Shown piece by piece: positions 34,295 through 42,685 of a stretch of DNA of 57,441 nt. Source of the DNA: an uncultured Collinsella sp. (GTDB taxonomy: Bacteria; Actinomycetota; Coriobacteriia; Coriobacteriales; Coriobacteriaceae); the NCBI GenBank assembly GCA_959023295.1, contig CAUFBM010000017.1, forward strand, positions 1 to 57,441, read 5' to 3'. The notes beneath the pieces are model-generated. The model was given only the letters and a program-made list of their open reading frames with translations. It was not told where the DNA came from and made no database searches. Made by a program: the position numbers and the translations under genes. The first letter of the stretch is position 1; each line of letters starts with the position of its first letter.

Positions 34295-35425
34295 TTAGCA
34301 ATCGATAATATGCAGGTCGTGCGGGGTCTTGGTGAAGGGCTCATAGCCGTTCTCGGTGACGACGCCGTAGTCCTCCAGGCGCACGCCGCCCACGCCGGGC
34401 AGGTACACGCCGGGCTCCATGGTGATAACCGAGCCGACCTCGATGGTGTTCTTGCTGCGGTTGAAGTTAGGCAGCTCGTGGATGTCGATGCCCACGCCGT
34501 GGCCCAGACCATGGTTGTAGTAATCGCCATAGCCGGCATCGCCAATAATCTTCTTGGAAAGCTTGAAAATGTCGTTGCCCTCGACGCCCGGATGGATAGC
34601 GGCGACGCACTCCTCATGGGTGCGGCGCACGAGCGCGTACAGGTCAAGCTGCTCCTGGGTGGGCTCGCCCATCACGACAGTGCGCGTCATGTCGGAGCGG
34701 TAGTCGCAGTAGCCCGCACCGTAATCCATGAGGACAAAGTCGCCCTTCTCGATCACGCGGTCGCTCGGGACGGCATGCGGATTGGCGGTGTTGGGACCGC
34801 TCGCGACGATGGAGCCAAAGGCCAGGCTGTCGGCGCCGTTGGCGAACATAAAGTTCTCGAGCTCGTTGCGAACCTGCTTCTCGGTCATACCGGGCTTAAT
34901 AAAGCCGAGCATGTGCTGGAAGGCGGCATCGGTGATCGACTGCGCGTGGCGCATGAGCTCGATCTCCTCGGCATCCTTGATGGCACGCATCTTGCGGATG
35001 TCGTCATGCATCAGTGGCAGCATGCAGGCGACGGAGCGGTCCTCCAGACCACGCTGAATACCCTGGTAAAAGTTAATCTGCATGTCATCCTCGACGGCGC
35101 AGACGCGGCATTTGTTGGCCGCAATCTTGCCGGCGACCCAGCCGGGGATGGTGCCCTCGTCCATGTCGTAGACCCAGGTGCTTCCGGCGGGCGTGTTCTC
35201 CTCAAAACTGTTGAGATAGCGCGAGTCAGTGTGGAACAGGCACTGATCGGCCGTAATAAACGCGGCGTGAGGGAACTCGAAGGTGTAATCGAAGACGCCC
35301 TTCACGCCCGTGAGCCAACGGAGATTGGCCTCGTCGCGCACGACGATGGCGTCGTAGCCGCGCTCAGCCATCAGGGCACGGACGCGCTCGATACGACCGG
35401 CAGGACCGGCAGCAAACTCAGACAT
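34295..35425 (-). CDS. M24-family aminopeptidase (Xaa-Pro type)
   Basis: A dimetal creatinase-fold peptidase of 376 aa that probably removes residues before proline or cleaves Xaa-Pro dipeptides. The N-terminal domain spans about 1-130. The catalytic domain shows metal ligands in MDYGAGYCDYRSDMTRT (two Asp), HGLGHGVGIDIHE (His), MEPGVY (Glu) and RLEDYG (Glu). The ATG at 35425 has AAGGA six bases upstream. Pairing with efp is a recurrent bacterial arrangement. About 130 bases upstream of it are non-coding and include TTGACA with a poorly spaced TATCAT. Confidence 0.93.
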   Translation of the reverse strand: MSEFAAGPAGRIERVRALMAERGYDAIVVRDEANLRWLTGVKGVFDYTFEFPHAAFITADQCLFHTDSRYLNSFEENTPAGSTWVYDMDEGTIPGWVAGKIAANKCRVCAVEDDMQINFYQGIQRGLEDRSVACMLPLMHDDIRKMRAIKDAEEIELMRHAQSITDAAFQHMLGFIKPGMTEKQVRNELENFMFANGADSLAFGSIVASGPNTANPHAVPSDRVIEKGDFVLMDYGAGYCDYRSDMTRTVVMGEPTQEQLDLYALVRRTHEECVAAIHPGVEGNDIFKLSKKIIGDAGYGDYYNHGLGHGVGIDIHELPNFNRSKNTIEVGSVITMEPGVYLPGVGGVRLEDYGVVTENGYEPFTKTPHDLHIIDC

Positions 35426-35557
35426 GCAGATTCCTTTCTTATTGTCCTCATAAAAGCGGGACGGGTCCCGATCGAAAGACGGATTCGCACGCGATCCGCA
35501 ACCGATTGAAAACCCGCACCTCAACATGATACGAAAGACGATGGATGTCAATAAAAC

Positions 35558-36667
35558 TTAGAGAAGTTCTTTGCGAGAAGCCAAGTAGGCGTGAGCATGG
35601 CGCTCAAGAACCTCGTCCTCAACGCTCGTTAGACGAATGGCGCCAAGTGCCGCGGGCAGCGGCAACATGCTGCGGTTCGAGCGGGCGAACTGCTGCCTGC
35701 GGAACTCCTCGATATATGCGGCGGGCTCCAGATCGAAGGCAAACTCCTCGATACCAAAGTCCTCCAAGCAGTCATCGACCTCAAAGACGTAATCGATATC
35801 GAAGTCGCAGGCATCATGTGCTAGGCGCGCCTCAAAGCGCATACCTTCGGACAACAGCTGGTAGGCAGGGACCTGCGAAGCGGCATCGCCCAAGCAGGCG
35901 CGCAGGGTACGCTCCCCCGTCTTGCCAAAATCGAGCGCATGGCGGGCGCTCGGGTTCGTGGCCATCAGCACGTCCTTGTGGGCAGTCTGAGACCACTGAA
36001 CGGCATTGACGAGCGCGACTTCCTCGCCAGCGAGAATCTCGGGGACGGTCTCGGTAAACTGATTCCAACGGGACTTGCTGCTCGAAAGCATAGTGCCAAC
36101 AAGTACCGCATAACCGAGCTTGAGGTCCTCGGGGTCCGCTTCGCGAACAAGTTCGAGGTCACACACGACCAAGCCCGGCTCGGGACGGAACGCGATAGCG
36201 GGAAGCGCATTCGCCGACGAGGCGACGAGTGGCTTCATAGTCGTCGCGACCGTGAGCATGGCGTCGAACGTCGTCGGCAGCAAGGCGCACTCGGTGCGAC
36301 CGCACCACTGATTGGCACACCAGCAAACGACCGAGCAGGTCGCCGTGTCGCCGACAGCGACAACGAGATCGTCGCAGGTAATGCCGTTAGCCGACAGGGC
36401 GCCAAAAACGGTATCGGCATCGGCCAGCGTAGCACCGGCAGGCGAAACCTCGAGGACAAGCGGCGACACGGCAAAACCGGCGTCGACCAGCGCATGCTCG
36501 ACAACCTCGCCAAAACGCTCGGATGTGGCGCTGTTCCAAACCACCATCGCCCGCTTGGGTTTGCCCACAGCCGTGGCAAACATGCGCGACAGCTCCTCGA
36601 ACGCGCCCAATCCGACGCGGACATCGACACTGCGGTTTTGGAAATTGATAAGCTGACGGCGAATCAT
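35558..36667 (-). CDS. AroB-like protein, degenerate dehydroquinate synthase fold
   Basis: This 369 aa protein has the length, N-terminal Rossmann half and position next to aroK expected of 3-dehydroquinate synthase, and retains LLPTTFDAM near residue 129. Yet the motifs that make AroB an enzyme are gone. The NAD loop GGGVVGD is reduced to AVGDTAT; DSSVGGKTG is replaced by TVATTMKPL; the metal Glu region reads LKLGYAVLVG; and the HTFGHA box reads FGKTGERT (about 247-254). I infer a pseudoenzyme or a protein of changed function. The start overlaps the aroK stop (ATGA). A normal aroB may exist elsewhere in the genome. Confidence 0.75.
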   Translation of the reverse strand: MIRRQLINFQNRSVDVRVGLGAFEELSRMFATAVGKPKRAMVVWNSATSERFGEVVEHALVDAGFAVSPLVLEVSPAGATLADADTVFGALSANGITCDDLVVAVGDTATCSVVCWCANQWCGRTECALLPTTFDAMLTVATTMKPLVASSANALPAIAFRPEPGLVVCDLELVREADPEDLKLGYAVLVGTMLSSSKSRWNQFTETVPEILAGEEVALVNAVQWSQTAHKDVLMATNPSARHALDFGKTGERTLRACLGDAASQVPAYQLLSEGMRFEARLAHDACDFDIDYVFEVDDCLEDFGIEEFAFDLEPAAYIEEFRRQQFARSNRSMLPLPAALGAIRLTSVEDEVLERHAHAYLASRKELL

Positions 36668-37197
36668 AGCAGTCCACGCTCCAAAAGCATCTCGGCACAA
36701 AGGTAGGAAACGTCCTCGAAGGACTTGTTGCGAATATCAAGGGTAATATCGGCGGCCTGGCGATACAGCGGACGGCGATGTTCAAACAGGCGCGCAGCAT
36801 GCTCGGGTGAGCGGAAATCTGGTCGGGTATCGGAGCGGCGAATCTGGCGCAACGAATCCTCAAAGTCGCCTTCGAGGTACACACAGGTACCCATCTTGTG
36901 CATCAGCTCAATGTTCACCGGCGTCTCGACGATGCCACCCCCGCACGATACCAGCAGGCTGCGCTCGCTTTGAAGCGAACGGAGTGCCGAGGTCTCGAGT
37001 TCGCGAAAACGATCCTCGCCCTCGGTCTCAAATATCTCGGTCACCGACTTGCCGCATCGACGCACAACCAAACGATCGGTATCGATGAATCGACGCTTGA
37101 ACATCGTGCCCACGTTGCGCGCAAGCGTCGACTTGCCCGCACCCAAAAAGCCGATAAAGAAGATATGGTCGCAGCCGTGTTTGATGTGCTGAGACAT
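36664..37197 (-). CDS. aroK: Shikimate kinase
   Basis: Phosphorylates shikimate with ATP in the aromatic pathway. The 177 aa chain shows Walker A GFLGAGKST (16-24), the DTD motif near residue 39, FRELE with the substrate Arg near 63, and CGGGIV near 85, all required for activity. RRPLY near residue 143 matches the LID. It is 8 bases after the YqeG-like gene and overlaps the AroB-like gene by four bases, so all three should be made together. Confidence 0.95.
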   Translation of the reverse strand: MSQHIKHGCDHIFFIGFLGAGKSTLARNVGTMFKRRFIDTDRLVVRRCGKSVTEIFETEGEDRFRELETSALRSLQSERSLLVSCGGGIVETPVNIELMHKMGTCVYLEGDFEDSLRQIRRSDTRPDFRSPEHAARLFEHRRPLYRQAADITLDIRNKSFEDVSYLCAEMLLERGLL

Positions 37198-37205
37198 GGC
37201 GAAAC

Positions 37206-37703
37206 CTATTCCTCGCAGGGAAGGTCGCGCAGGGCCCGGCGCTCAAAGATACGGAAGATCTGCGTGTACCACAGGTCCTGGGTTGCCTGCGGCTTAACCA
37301 GAATAGTGTCAACGCCGGCAAAGTTACCGCCCCACACGTCCGTGTAAAGCTGATCGCCGATCAGTACGGCCTCGTTAGCCGTGGCCCCCAGGCGCTTAAG
37401 ACCCGCCTTCAGGGCAAACGGGGCGGGCTTCATGGCATGGCTGATGGCCTCGAGCCCCAGCTCGCGCGCCGACGCCATGACCTGGTCGCGATGCCAGTTA
37501 TTGGACACCATGCACAGCTTAAAGCCCTTGGCATGGGCGGCCTCGAGCCAAGCGGAGACCGCAGTGGGTACCTGCTCGGTATCACGCGGCACCAGGGTGT
37601 TGTCGCGATCGAGCAGAATGGCGCGCTTGCCATCGGCCCAAAGGGTATCGAGGTCGATGCGGTCGACCGAGGCAACATATCGTTTGGGGCTGAAAATCCT
37701 CAT
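37206..37703 (-). CDS. YqeG-family HAD phosphatase
   Basis: A HAD superfamily IIIA hydrolase of 165 aa. ILLDRDNTLVPRD carries the nucleophile Asp near residue 28; SNNWHRD supplies motif II and VLIGDQLYTDV motif IV. Family members are related to phosphatidylglycerophosphate phosphatases, but bacterial YqeG has no firm substrate. The ATG at 37703 lies two bases past the mltG stop; a TTG four codons earlier is less likely. Often found beside aroE, aroK or GTPase genes. Confidence 0.88.
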   Translation of the reverse strand: MRIFSPKRYVASVDRIDLDTLWADGKRAILLDRDNTLVPRDTEQVPTAVSAWLEAAHAKGFKLCMVSNNWHRDQVMASARELGLEAISHAMKPAPFALKAGLKRLGATANEAVLIGDQLYTDVWGGNFAGVDTILVKPQATQDLWYTQIFRIFERRALRDLPCEE

Positions 37704-37705
37704 GT

Positions 37706-39157
37706 TTAATTCCAAGACTGTTGGTGCTCTTCGTAGGTCTGCGAGAAATACTCCTCGTCCTGCGTAATGTAGAAATACAGGTCATCGGAGTCGGTGGGCT
37801 CAAGGGTGGCCTTGAGCGCCTCGAGCGACGGAGAGCAGATGGGCGTGGGCGGCAGCCCCTCATGCTTATAGGTGTTGTACGGACTATCGCTCTGAAGGTC
37901 GTCGGCGGTAACCTCGCCGCCGGTGACATACATCATGGTCGCATCGCTATTGAGGTAGCGCAGACCGTCGAGCTTGCCGGCAAGACGGTTGTAAAACACC
38001 GAGGCGACATGCGCGCGCTGCTCGGCGTTGAGGCCCTCGCGCTCAACGATGGAAGCGAGATTGATGATGTCGTAATCAGACATCTCCACGCCGTAGCGCT
38101 CCTTGATCTTGGCCTCGCAACCGGCAAAGTCGAGCGATTTATACTCGGTGTTGAACTGATCGAGCATGGCTCGGATGACATCATCGGCACTTGGGTCCTT
38201 GCCCAACGAGTAGGTCTTAGGGAACAGGAAGCCCTCGAGCGAATCGTTCGCAGCGCCTTTCAGGAACGCATAGTCGTTCACATAATTGCTGGCCTTCGCC
38301 TGGTTGAGGAAGTCCTCTTTGGAGATACTGTCGTAGGCCTGGGCCACGCGGTCGGCAACCTGGTCGACCGTCAGGCCCTCGGGGATTGTCAGCGCATCGG
38401 AGCCGGCATTGGGGCCCTCCATGAGCTGCTGGACGACCTTAGTCGCATCCATCAGCGTCGTGAACGAGTAGGTGCCGGGCTTAAGCGACATGTCCGCGTT
38501 GAGCTTTTTGACCGCCGCATAGTAATCCTTGGGATTCTCGACAATATGGTTCTCAGAGAGAATCGAGGCGATCGTGTCGCCCGAGGCGCCCTCGGGAATC
38601 GTAACGGTAACTTGCTGACCAGCGGTGACGCTTGCGTCTCCCCCGCCAAGCAGGCCCTTGACGGCCGGTACGGCGAAGAAGGCGATAACAGCGAGAACGA
38701 TCACCGCAACCACGGTGCCGATAATCATAGGCACCGGCGAGCTTTTCTTTTGGGCGCCTCGCCGAGCATGCGTGTTATAGCTCGAACGCGCGGCCGGAGC
38801 CACGCCATGCGTGCCGCGAGCGTGATGCGCGTGCGATTGAGGGGCCTGCGCGCGCTGGGTGGGTGCCTGTTGCTTAAAGCGGGAGCCGCCTGCGGACTGC
38901 GTGGGCGTCTGCTGCTTAAAGCGGGCGCCGCCTGCAGGCTGGGCTGCACGGGCAGTAGGTTGCTGAGCGGGACGATGAACAGATTGCTGGCCCGGACGCT
39001 GAGCGGGCTGCGCGGGGCGGGAGGAGGACTGCGCCGAACGTGCGGCGGGTTGGGCCGCGCGCTGGGTCGGCTGCACCGGACGCTGACCGGACGGTACAGG
39101 GCGCGGCGCAGACTGTCGTGTACGATTCGGCTGGCGCGGATCGGAAGCGCTAGACAT
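37706..39157 (-). CDS. mltG: Endolytic murein transglycosylase MltG
   Basis: Cuts nascent glycan strands at the outer membrane face, setting chain length. The 483 aa chain has a disordered cytosolic tail (about 1-140) rich in Gln, Pro, Arg and Ala, including two near-identical 14-residue units with GGxRFKQQ. One membrane helix (about 146-166) follows, then a LysM-like region (about 180-225) and the YceG domain. The catalytic Glu is in IVEREG near residue 363, and NTYKHEGLPPTPI is the conserved C-terminal motif. Its start overlaps ruvX by eight bases. Confidence 0.93.
   Translation of the reverse strand: MSSASDPRQPNRTRQSAPRPVPSGQRPVQPTQRAAQPAARSAQSSSRPAQPAQRPGQQSVHRPAQQPTARAAQPAGGARFKQQTPTQSAGGSRFKQQAPTQRAQAPQSHAHHARGTHGVAPAARSSYNTHARRGAQKKSSPVPMIIGTVVAVIVLAVIAFFAVPAVKGLLGGGDASVTAGQQVTVTIPEGASGDTIASILSENHIVENPKDYYAAVKKLNADMSLKPGTYSFTTLMDATKVVQQLMEGPNAGSDALTIPEGLTVDQVADRVAQAYDSISKEDFLNQAKASNYVNDYAFLKGAANDSLEGFLFPKTYSLGKDPSADDVIRAMLDQFNTEYKSLDFAGCEAKIKERYGVEMSDYDIINLASIVEREGLNAEQRAHVASVFYNRLAGKLDGLRYLNSDATMMYVTGGEVTADDLQSDSPYNTYKHEGLPPTPICSPSLEALKATLEPTDSDDLYFYITQDEEYFSQTYEEHQQSWN
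38856..38939. repeat. Tandem 42-base duplication inside mltG
   Basis: Two adjacent units of 42 bases share TGCTTAAAGCGGG and GCCGCCTG and encode the repeated GGxRFKQQxPTQ segment of the MltG tail. They are in frame and probably vary in number between strains. Confidence 0.7.
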
Positions 39158-39578
39158 GCGATACCTCCTCGTTTTTTCGATCGAGCCATGTCTGCAAGAA
39201 CAGGCTGGCGGCGATCATGTCAATCTTGCCCCTCATCTGTTTTTCGTTGAGTCCCTGCTCGCGCAAGATGCGCTTTGCCTCTTGCGAGGACAGGCGCTCA
39301 TCCTCAAACTCCAGAGGAAGATCAAGCTCGTCGGCGATCTTTTGCGCCACGGCGGCAACGCGCTCGGCCTGGGGACCGGGCTCGCCGGCCATGGTCAAAG
39401 GCCGTCCGCTCACCAGAATGTCGGGCTCATAGTCCTCGACCAGGTAACGGAACGTCTTGGCCATACCGGTGACCTCGGCGGCCGGGAGCACCTTGACGGG
39501 CATCGCCATCTTGCCATCACGGCTCGAGACGGCGATGCCGATCCTGGTCTCCCCTATGTCCAGCGCGAGCGCGACCAC
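39150..39578 (-). CDS. ruvX: Holliday junction resolvase-like RuvX/YqgF
   Basis: An RNase H-fold nuclease of 142 aa implicated in pre-16S rRNA 5' maturation and in junction resolution. The N-terminus ALALDIGETRIGIAVS holds the first catalytic Asp; SGRPLTMAGEPGPQ and FEDERLSSQEA carry the other conserved residues. It follows alaS by nine bases and overlaps mltG; alaS-ruvX-mltG is a widespread order. Confidence 0.95.
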   Translation of the reverse strand: MVALALDIGETRIGIAVSSRDGKMAMPVKVLPAAEVTGMAKTFRYLVEDYEPDILVSGRPLTMAGEPGPQAERVAAVAQKIADELDLPLEFEDERLSSQEAKRILREQGLNEKQMRGKIDMIAASLFLQTWLDRKNEEVSHV

Positions 39579-39587
39579 AGCGACTAC

Positions 39588-42245
39588 TTAGGCGCCGAGC
39601 GCGGTCTTGGCGGCCGCGAGGGCATCGGCGATACCGGCAGCGTTCTTGCCACCGGCCTGGGCCATATTGGGACGACCGCCACCGCGACCGTCGACCAGGC
39701 CCGCGATCTGCTTAATCACGTTACCGGCGTGGAAACCGGCCTTCACGGCGTCATCGGAGCCGGCAGCGAGCAGGGCCGGGGTGCCCTTCTCGGTAACGCT
39801 GGCGACGACGCAGGCAACGGGGCCGGAAACCTTCTGGTGCACGGTATCCCAGACGTTGCGCAGGTCAGCAGCCTCAAGGCCCTGGAGCTCAGCGACGACG
39901 AGCTTGTAGCCACCGAGCTCGACGGCGCCCTCGATAGCACTGGAGATGGCATCGGAGGAGCCACCGGTCAGAGCCTTCTTGAGCTTATTGGACGTCTCGC
40001 GCAGCTCGGCCTGCAGGTTCTCCACACGGGCGGGAACCTCGTCGACACGGCACTTGAGCGCAGCGGCAGCGGCGTCAACGAGTGCCAGGCGGTCCGCCAT
40101 GTAGTCGAGAGCGCCCTTAGAGGTTACGGCCTCGATACGGCGGACGTTCGAGCCCGTGGAAGACTCGGAGATAATCTTAAACAGGCCGATCTCGGCGGTG
40201 TTGGCGGCATGCGTGCCACCGCAAAGCTCGCGGGAGAACGGCTGGTCCTCGGCGCCCACGGAAACGACGCGGACGACGTCGCCGTACTTCTCACCAAAGA
40301 GGGCGACGGCGCCGGCGGCCTTGGCCTCATCGATGCCCATGACGCGGGTAACGACCGGCTTGGAGGCGAAGATCTGCTGGTTGACCAGGTCCTCGACAGC
40401 CTTGAGCTGCTCGGAGGACAGAGCCTCGAAGTGCGTGAAGTCAAAGCGTAGGTGCTCGGGGGTCACCAGCGAGCCGGCCTGGGAGACATGCTCGCCCAGG
40501 ACCTGCTTAAGGGCGGCGTCGAGCAGGTGGGTAGCGGTGTGGTTGCGGCGCAGGAAGCCACGGCGCTCGGCGTCGAGCGCGGCGGTCACGGTAGCACCGA
40601 CGGTCAGCGTGCCCTCAGCGACGTGCGCGACGTGGGCATACAGGCCGTTGTGGTTCTTGGTATCGGAAACAGACAGCGCAACGCCCTCGGCGGAAAGCTC
40701 GCCAGCGTCGCCCTGCTGTCCGCCCATCTCGGCATAGAACGGGGTGCGGTCGAGCACGACCTCGACGTCCTCGCCCGCGGCAGCGGACTCGACGGACTCG
40801 CCGTTGCGCACGATGGCAACAACCTTGGCGCCCTCGATGACATCGTTGTCGTAGCCGTCGAACTCGGTCGCGGCGACCTTGTCCGAAAGCTCGACCCACA
40901 CGTCGTTGAAGCTACCCCAGGCATCGCCCTTGGCGTTGGCGCGAGCGCGGGCCTTCTGGTCCTCCATGCAGGCGGTGAAGCCGTCCATGTCGACATCGTG
41001 ACCAGCGGCGCCCGCGATCTCAACGGTCAGATCGATGGGGAAACCAAAGGTGTCGTGCAGCTTAAAGGCAACATCGCCCGGAAGGACAGCGCCATCGGCG
41101 AGCGCGGACAGGGCCTCGTCCAGGTAGACGCGACCGTTGTCGAGCGTCGTGGAGAAGCGCTCCTCCTCGGAAGCGACGATGCCCTTAACGAGCGCGACGT
41201 TCTTGAGGAGCTCGGGATAGGCCTCACCCATCTGAGCGTTGACCTCGTCGATGAACTTGGTCAGGAAGGCACCCTCGATGCCCAGCAGGCGGCCGTGGAA
41301 CACGGCACGACGGAGCAGGCGGCGAAGGACGTACTCGCGACCCTCGTTACCGGGCAGGATGCCGTCCGAGATCATAAAGTCGACAGCACGGGAGTGGTCG
41401 GCAATGATGCGCAGGGAGCGGCTGGCGCCAGAGTAATCGTCGGCGTCATAGATCTTGCCGCTGATCTCCTCGCCCAGCTTGATGAGGTGCTGCATCAAAT
41501 CGCCGTCGTAGTTGGCGGTCTTGTGCTGCATGATGGCGGCCATGCGCTCCAGACCCATGCCCGTATCGAGGTTGCGGTGCGGCAGCTCAGGCATGGAGCC
41601 GTCCTCCTGACGGTCGTACTGGGTAAACACGAGGTTCCAGAACTCAAGGAAGCGGTCGCAGTCGCAGCCGGGCTTGCAGTCGGGGCTGCCGCAACCGACC
41701 TCCTCGCCCATATCAAAGTAGATCTCGGAGCACGGACCGCAGGGACCGGTGGGGCCAGCGGCCCAGAAGTTGTCGTCCTCGCCCAGACGCGAGATGTGAT
41801 CCTCGGCAACGCCCAGGGAGCGCCACACGTCATGGGTCTCGTCGTCCTCGGTAAAGACGGTGAAGTACAGGCGGTCGAGCGGCAGCTTGAACTCCTTGGT
41901 GATGAGCTCAAAGGCCCAAGCGCAGGCCTGCTGCTTGGAGACGCCGCCAAAGGAGAAGTCGCCGAGCATCTCAAAGAAGGACAGGTGACGGCCATCCTCG
42001 CCGATGCAGTCGATATCGTTGGTGCGGACACACTTCTGGCAGGAGATCGCGCCGATCTCCTTCATGGTCTTCTTGCCCTGGTAGTACTCCTTAAACTGGT
42101 TCATGCCGGCGTTGGCAAGCAGCAGCGAAGGATCGTCGGGGACGAGAGACGAAGAAGGATAGAGCTTAAGACCGCGCTCCTCAAAGAAGTTGAGGAACTT
42201 GGAGCGGATCTCGGCCGTAGTCATTGACGGGTAGTCAGCACTCAT
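39588..42245 (-). CDS. alaS: Alanyl-tRNA synthetase
   Basis: A class II synthetase of 885 aa. The catalytic domain fills about residues 1-450, beginning with EIRSKFLNFFEERG. Editing motifs HTATHLLDAAL near 570 and CGGTHAANTAEIG near 675 hydrolyse mischarged tRNA. A DHHA1/C-Ala domain ends the chain. Cysteines in CGSPDCKPGCDC (about 215) are an insert seen in some bacteria. The ATG at 42245 has GAGGAG about ten bases upstream; MTTAEIR at 42227 is an alternative. It is first in the alaS-recN series. No T-box precedes it. Confidence 0.97.
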   Translation of the reverse strand: MSADYPSMTTAEIRSKFLNFFEERGLKLYPSSSLVPDDPSLLLANAGMNQFKEYYQGKKTMKEIGAISCQKCVRTNDIDCIGEDGRHLSFFEMLGDFSFGGVSKQQACAWAFELITKEFKLPLDRLYFTVFTEDDETHDVWRSLGVAEDHISRLGEDDNFWAAGPTGPCGPCSEIYFDMGEEVGCGSPDCKPGCDCDRFLEFWNLVFTQYDRQEDGSMPELPHRNLDTGMGLERMAAIMQHKTANYDGDLMQHLIKLGEEISGKIYDADDYSGASRSLRIIADHSRAVDFMISDGILPGNEGREYVLRRLLRRAVFHGRLLGIEGAFLTKFIDEVNAQMGEAYPELLKNVALVKGIVASEEERFSTTLDNGRVYLDEALSALADGAVLPGDVAFKLHDTFGFPIDLTVEIAGAAGHDVDMDGFTACMEDQKARARANAKGDAWGSFNDVWVELSDKVAATEFDGYDNDVIEGAKVVAIVRNGESVESAAAGEDVEVVLDRTPFYAEMGGQQGDAGELSAEGVALSVSDTKNHNGLYAHVAHVAEGTLTVGATVTAALDAERRGFLRRNHTATHLLDAALKQVLGEHVSQAGSLVTPEHLRFDFTHFEALSSEQLKAVEDLVNQQIFASKPVVTRVMGIDEAKAAGAVALFGEKYGDVVRVVSVGAEDQPFSRELCGGTHAANTAEIGLFKIISESSTGSNVRRIEAVTSKGALDYMADRLALVDAAAAALKCRVDEVPARVENLQAELRETSNKLKKALTGGSSDAISSAIEGAVELGGYKLVVAELQGLEAADLRNVWDTVHQKVSGPVACVVASVTEKGTPALLAAGSDDAVKAGFHAGNVIKQIAGLVDGRGGGRPNMAQAGGKNAAGIADALAAAKTALGA

Positions 42246-42315
42246 AGAGGGAATCTCCTCGGTTTCACATCGAAACAGTTCAAACGTAACGATATTACCA
42301 TCCAACCGCTCCCGT

Positions 42316-42347
42316 GCAAAAAAGAGGGCCGCCAAACAGCGACCCTC
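42316..42347 (-). terminator. Terminator-like hairpin upstream of alaS
   Basis: Minus-strand GAGGGTCGC and GCGGCCCTC form a stem with one mismatch, followed by TTTTTTG. It could stop transcription coming from the transporter remnant at 42686, or act as an attenuator in the alaS leader. I could not decide which. Confidence 0.7.
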
Positions 42348-42439
42348 CAGCGAAAGTGCACGTTATTTAGGACCGATCAATCCTTTGAAAAAAGGCTGCT
42401 GTAGAATTACATATAAGAGTCACCCGAAAGGAGCGATCG

Positions 42440-42679
42440 ATGAAAAGTAAACGATTTTTCCTGAATGCACTTCTGGTTGTAGCACTTTTAGCGCTCTTGG
42501 CCTTCTCCTGCTGGTACGCAAACCAACCAGCATTTGGATACATATTGTATGCAGTAATGTCCGGCGATAAGGCTTATTACACTCTACGCGCAATTGACGT
42601 TCTCTTTTTCTGTGTAGCCGGCCCCTTATCAATCGCTTTGCTCGCGTTTCTCGTCATTTACAACTTCAAGAAACGCTAG
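42440..42679 (+). CDS. Small two-helix membrane protein, unknown function
   Basis: A 79 aa protein I do not recognise. A basic start (MKSKR) leads into a hydrophobic helix (about 7-26); a short polar loop with Asp and Lys follows, and a second helix (about 50-74) ends in a basic KKR tail. This predicts a hairpin with both ends in the cytosol. AAAGGAG seven bases before the ATG strongly supports translation. It is the only plus-strand gene in a long minus-strand region and its codons are clearly richer in A and T than its neighbours, suggesting recent acquisition or relaxed composition. Confidence 0.75.
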   Translation: MKSKRFFLNALLVVALLALLAFSCWYANQPAFGYILYAVMSGDKAYYTLRAIDVLFFCVAGPLSIALLAFLVIYNFKKR

Positions 42680-42685
42680 CGTTGC

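Noticed and set aside
35430..35557. Promoter with TTGACA before the M24 peptidase
   Set aside because: The best -10 (TATCAT) is only 14 bases away and the hexamer 17 bases away is poor, so I did not list it as a feature.
40452..42227. 591-codon plus-strand open frame over alaS
   Set aside because: Shadow of alaS without recognisable domains.
42246..42439. T-box before alaS
   Set aside because: A terminator-like hairpin is present but there is no GGGTGG T-box core, no Stem I signature and no plausible Ala specifier.
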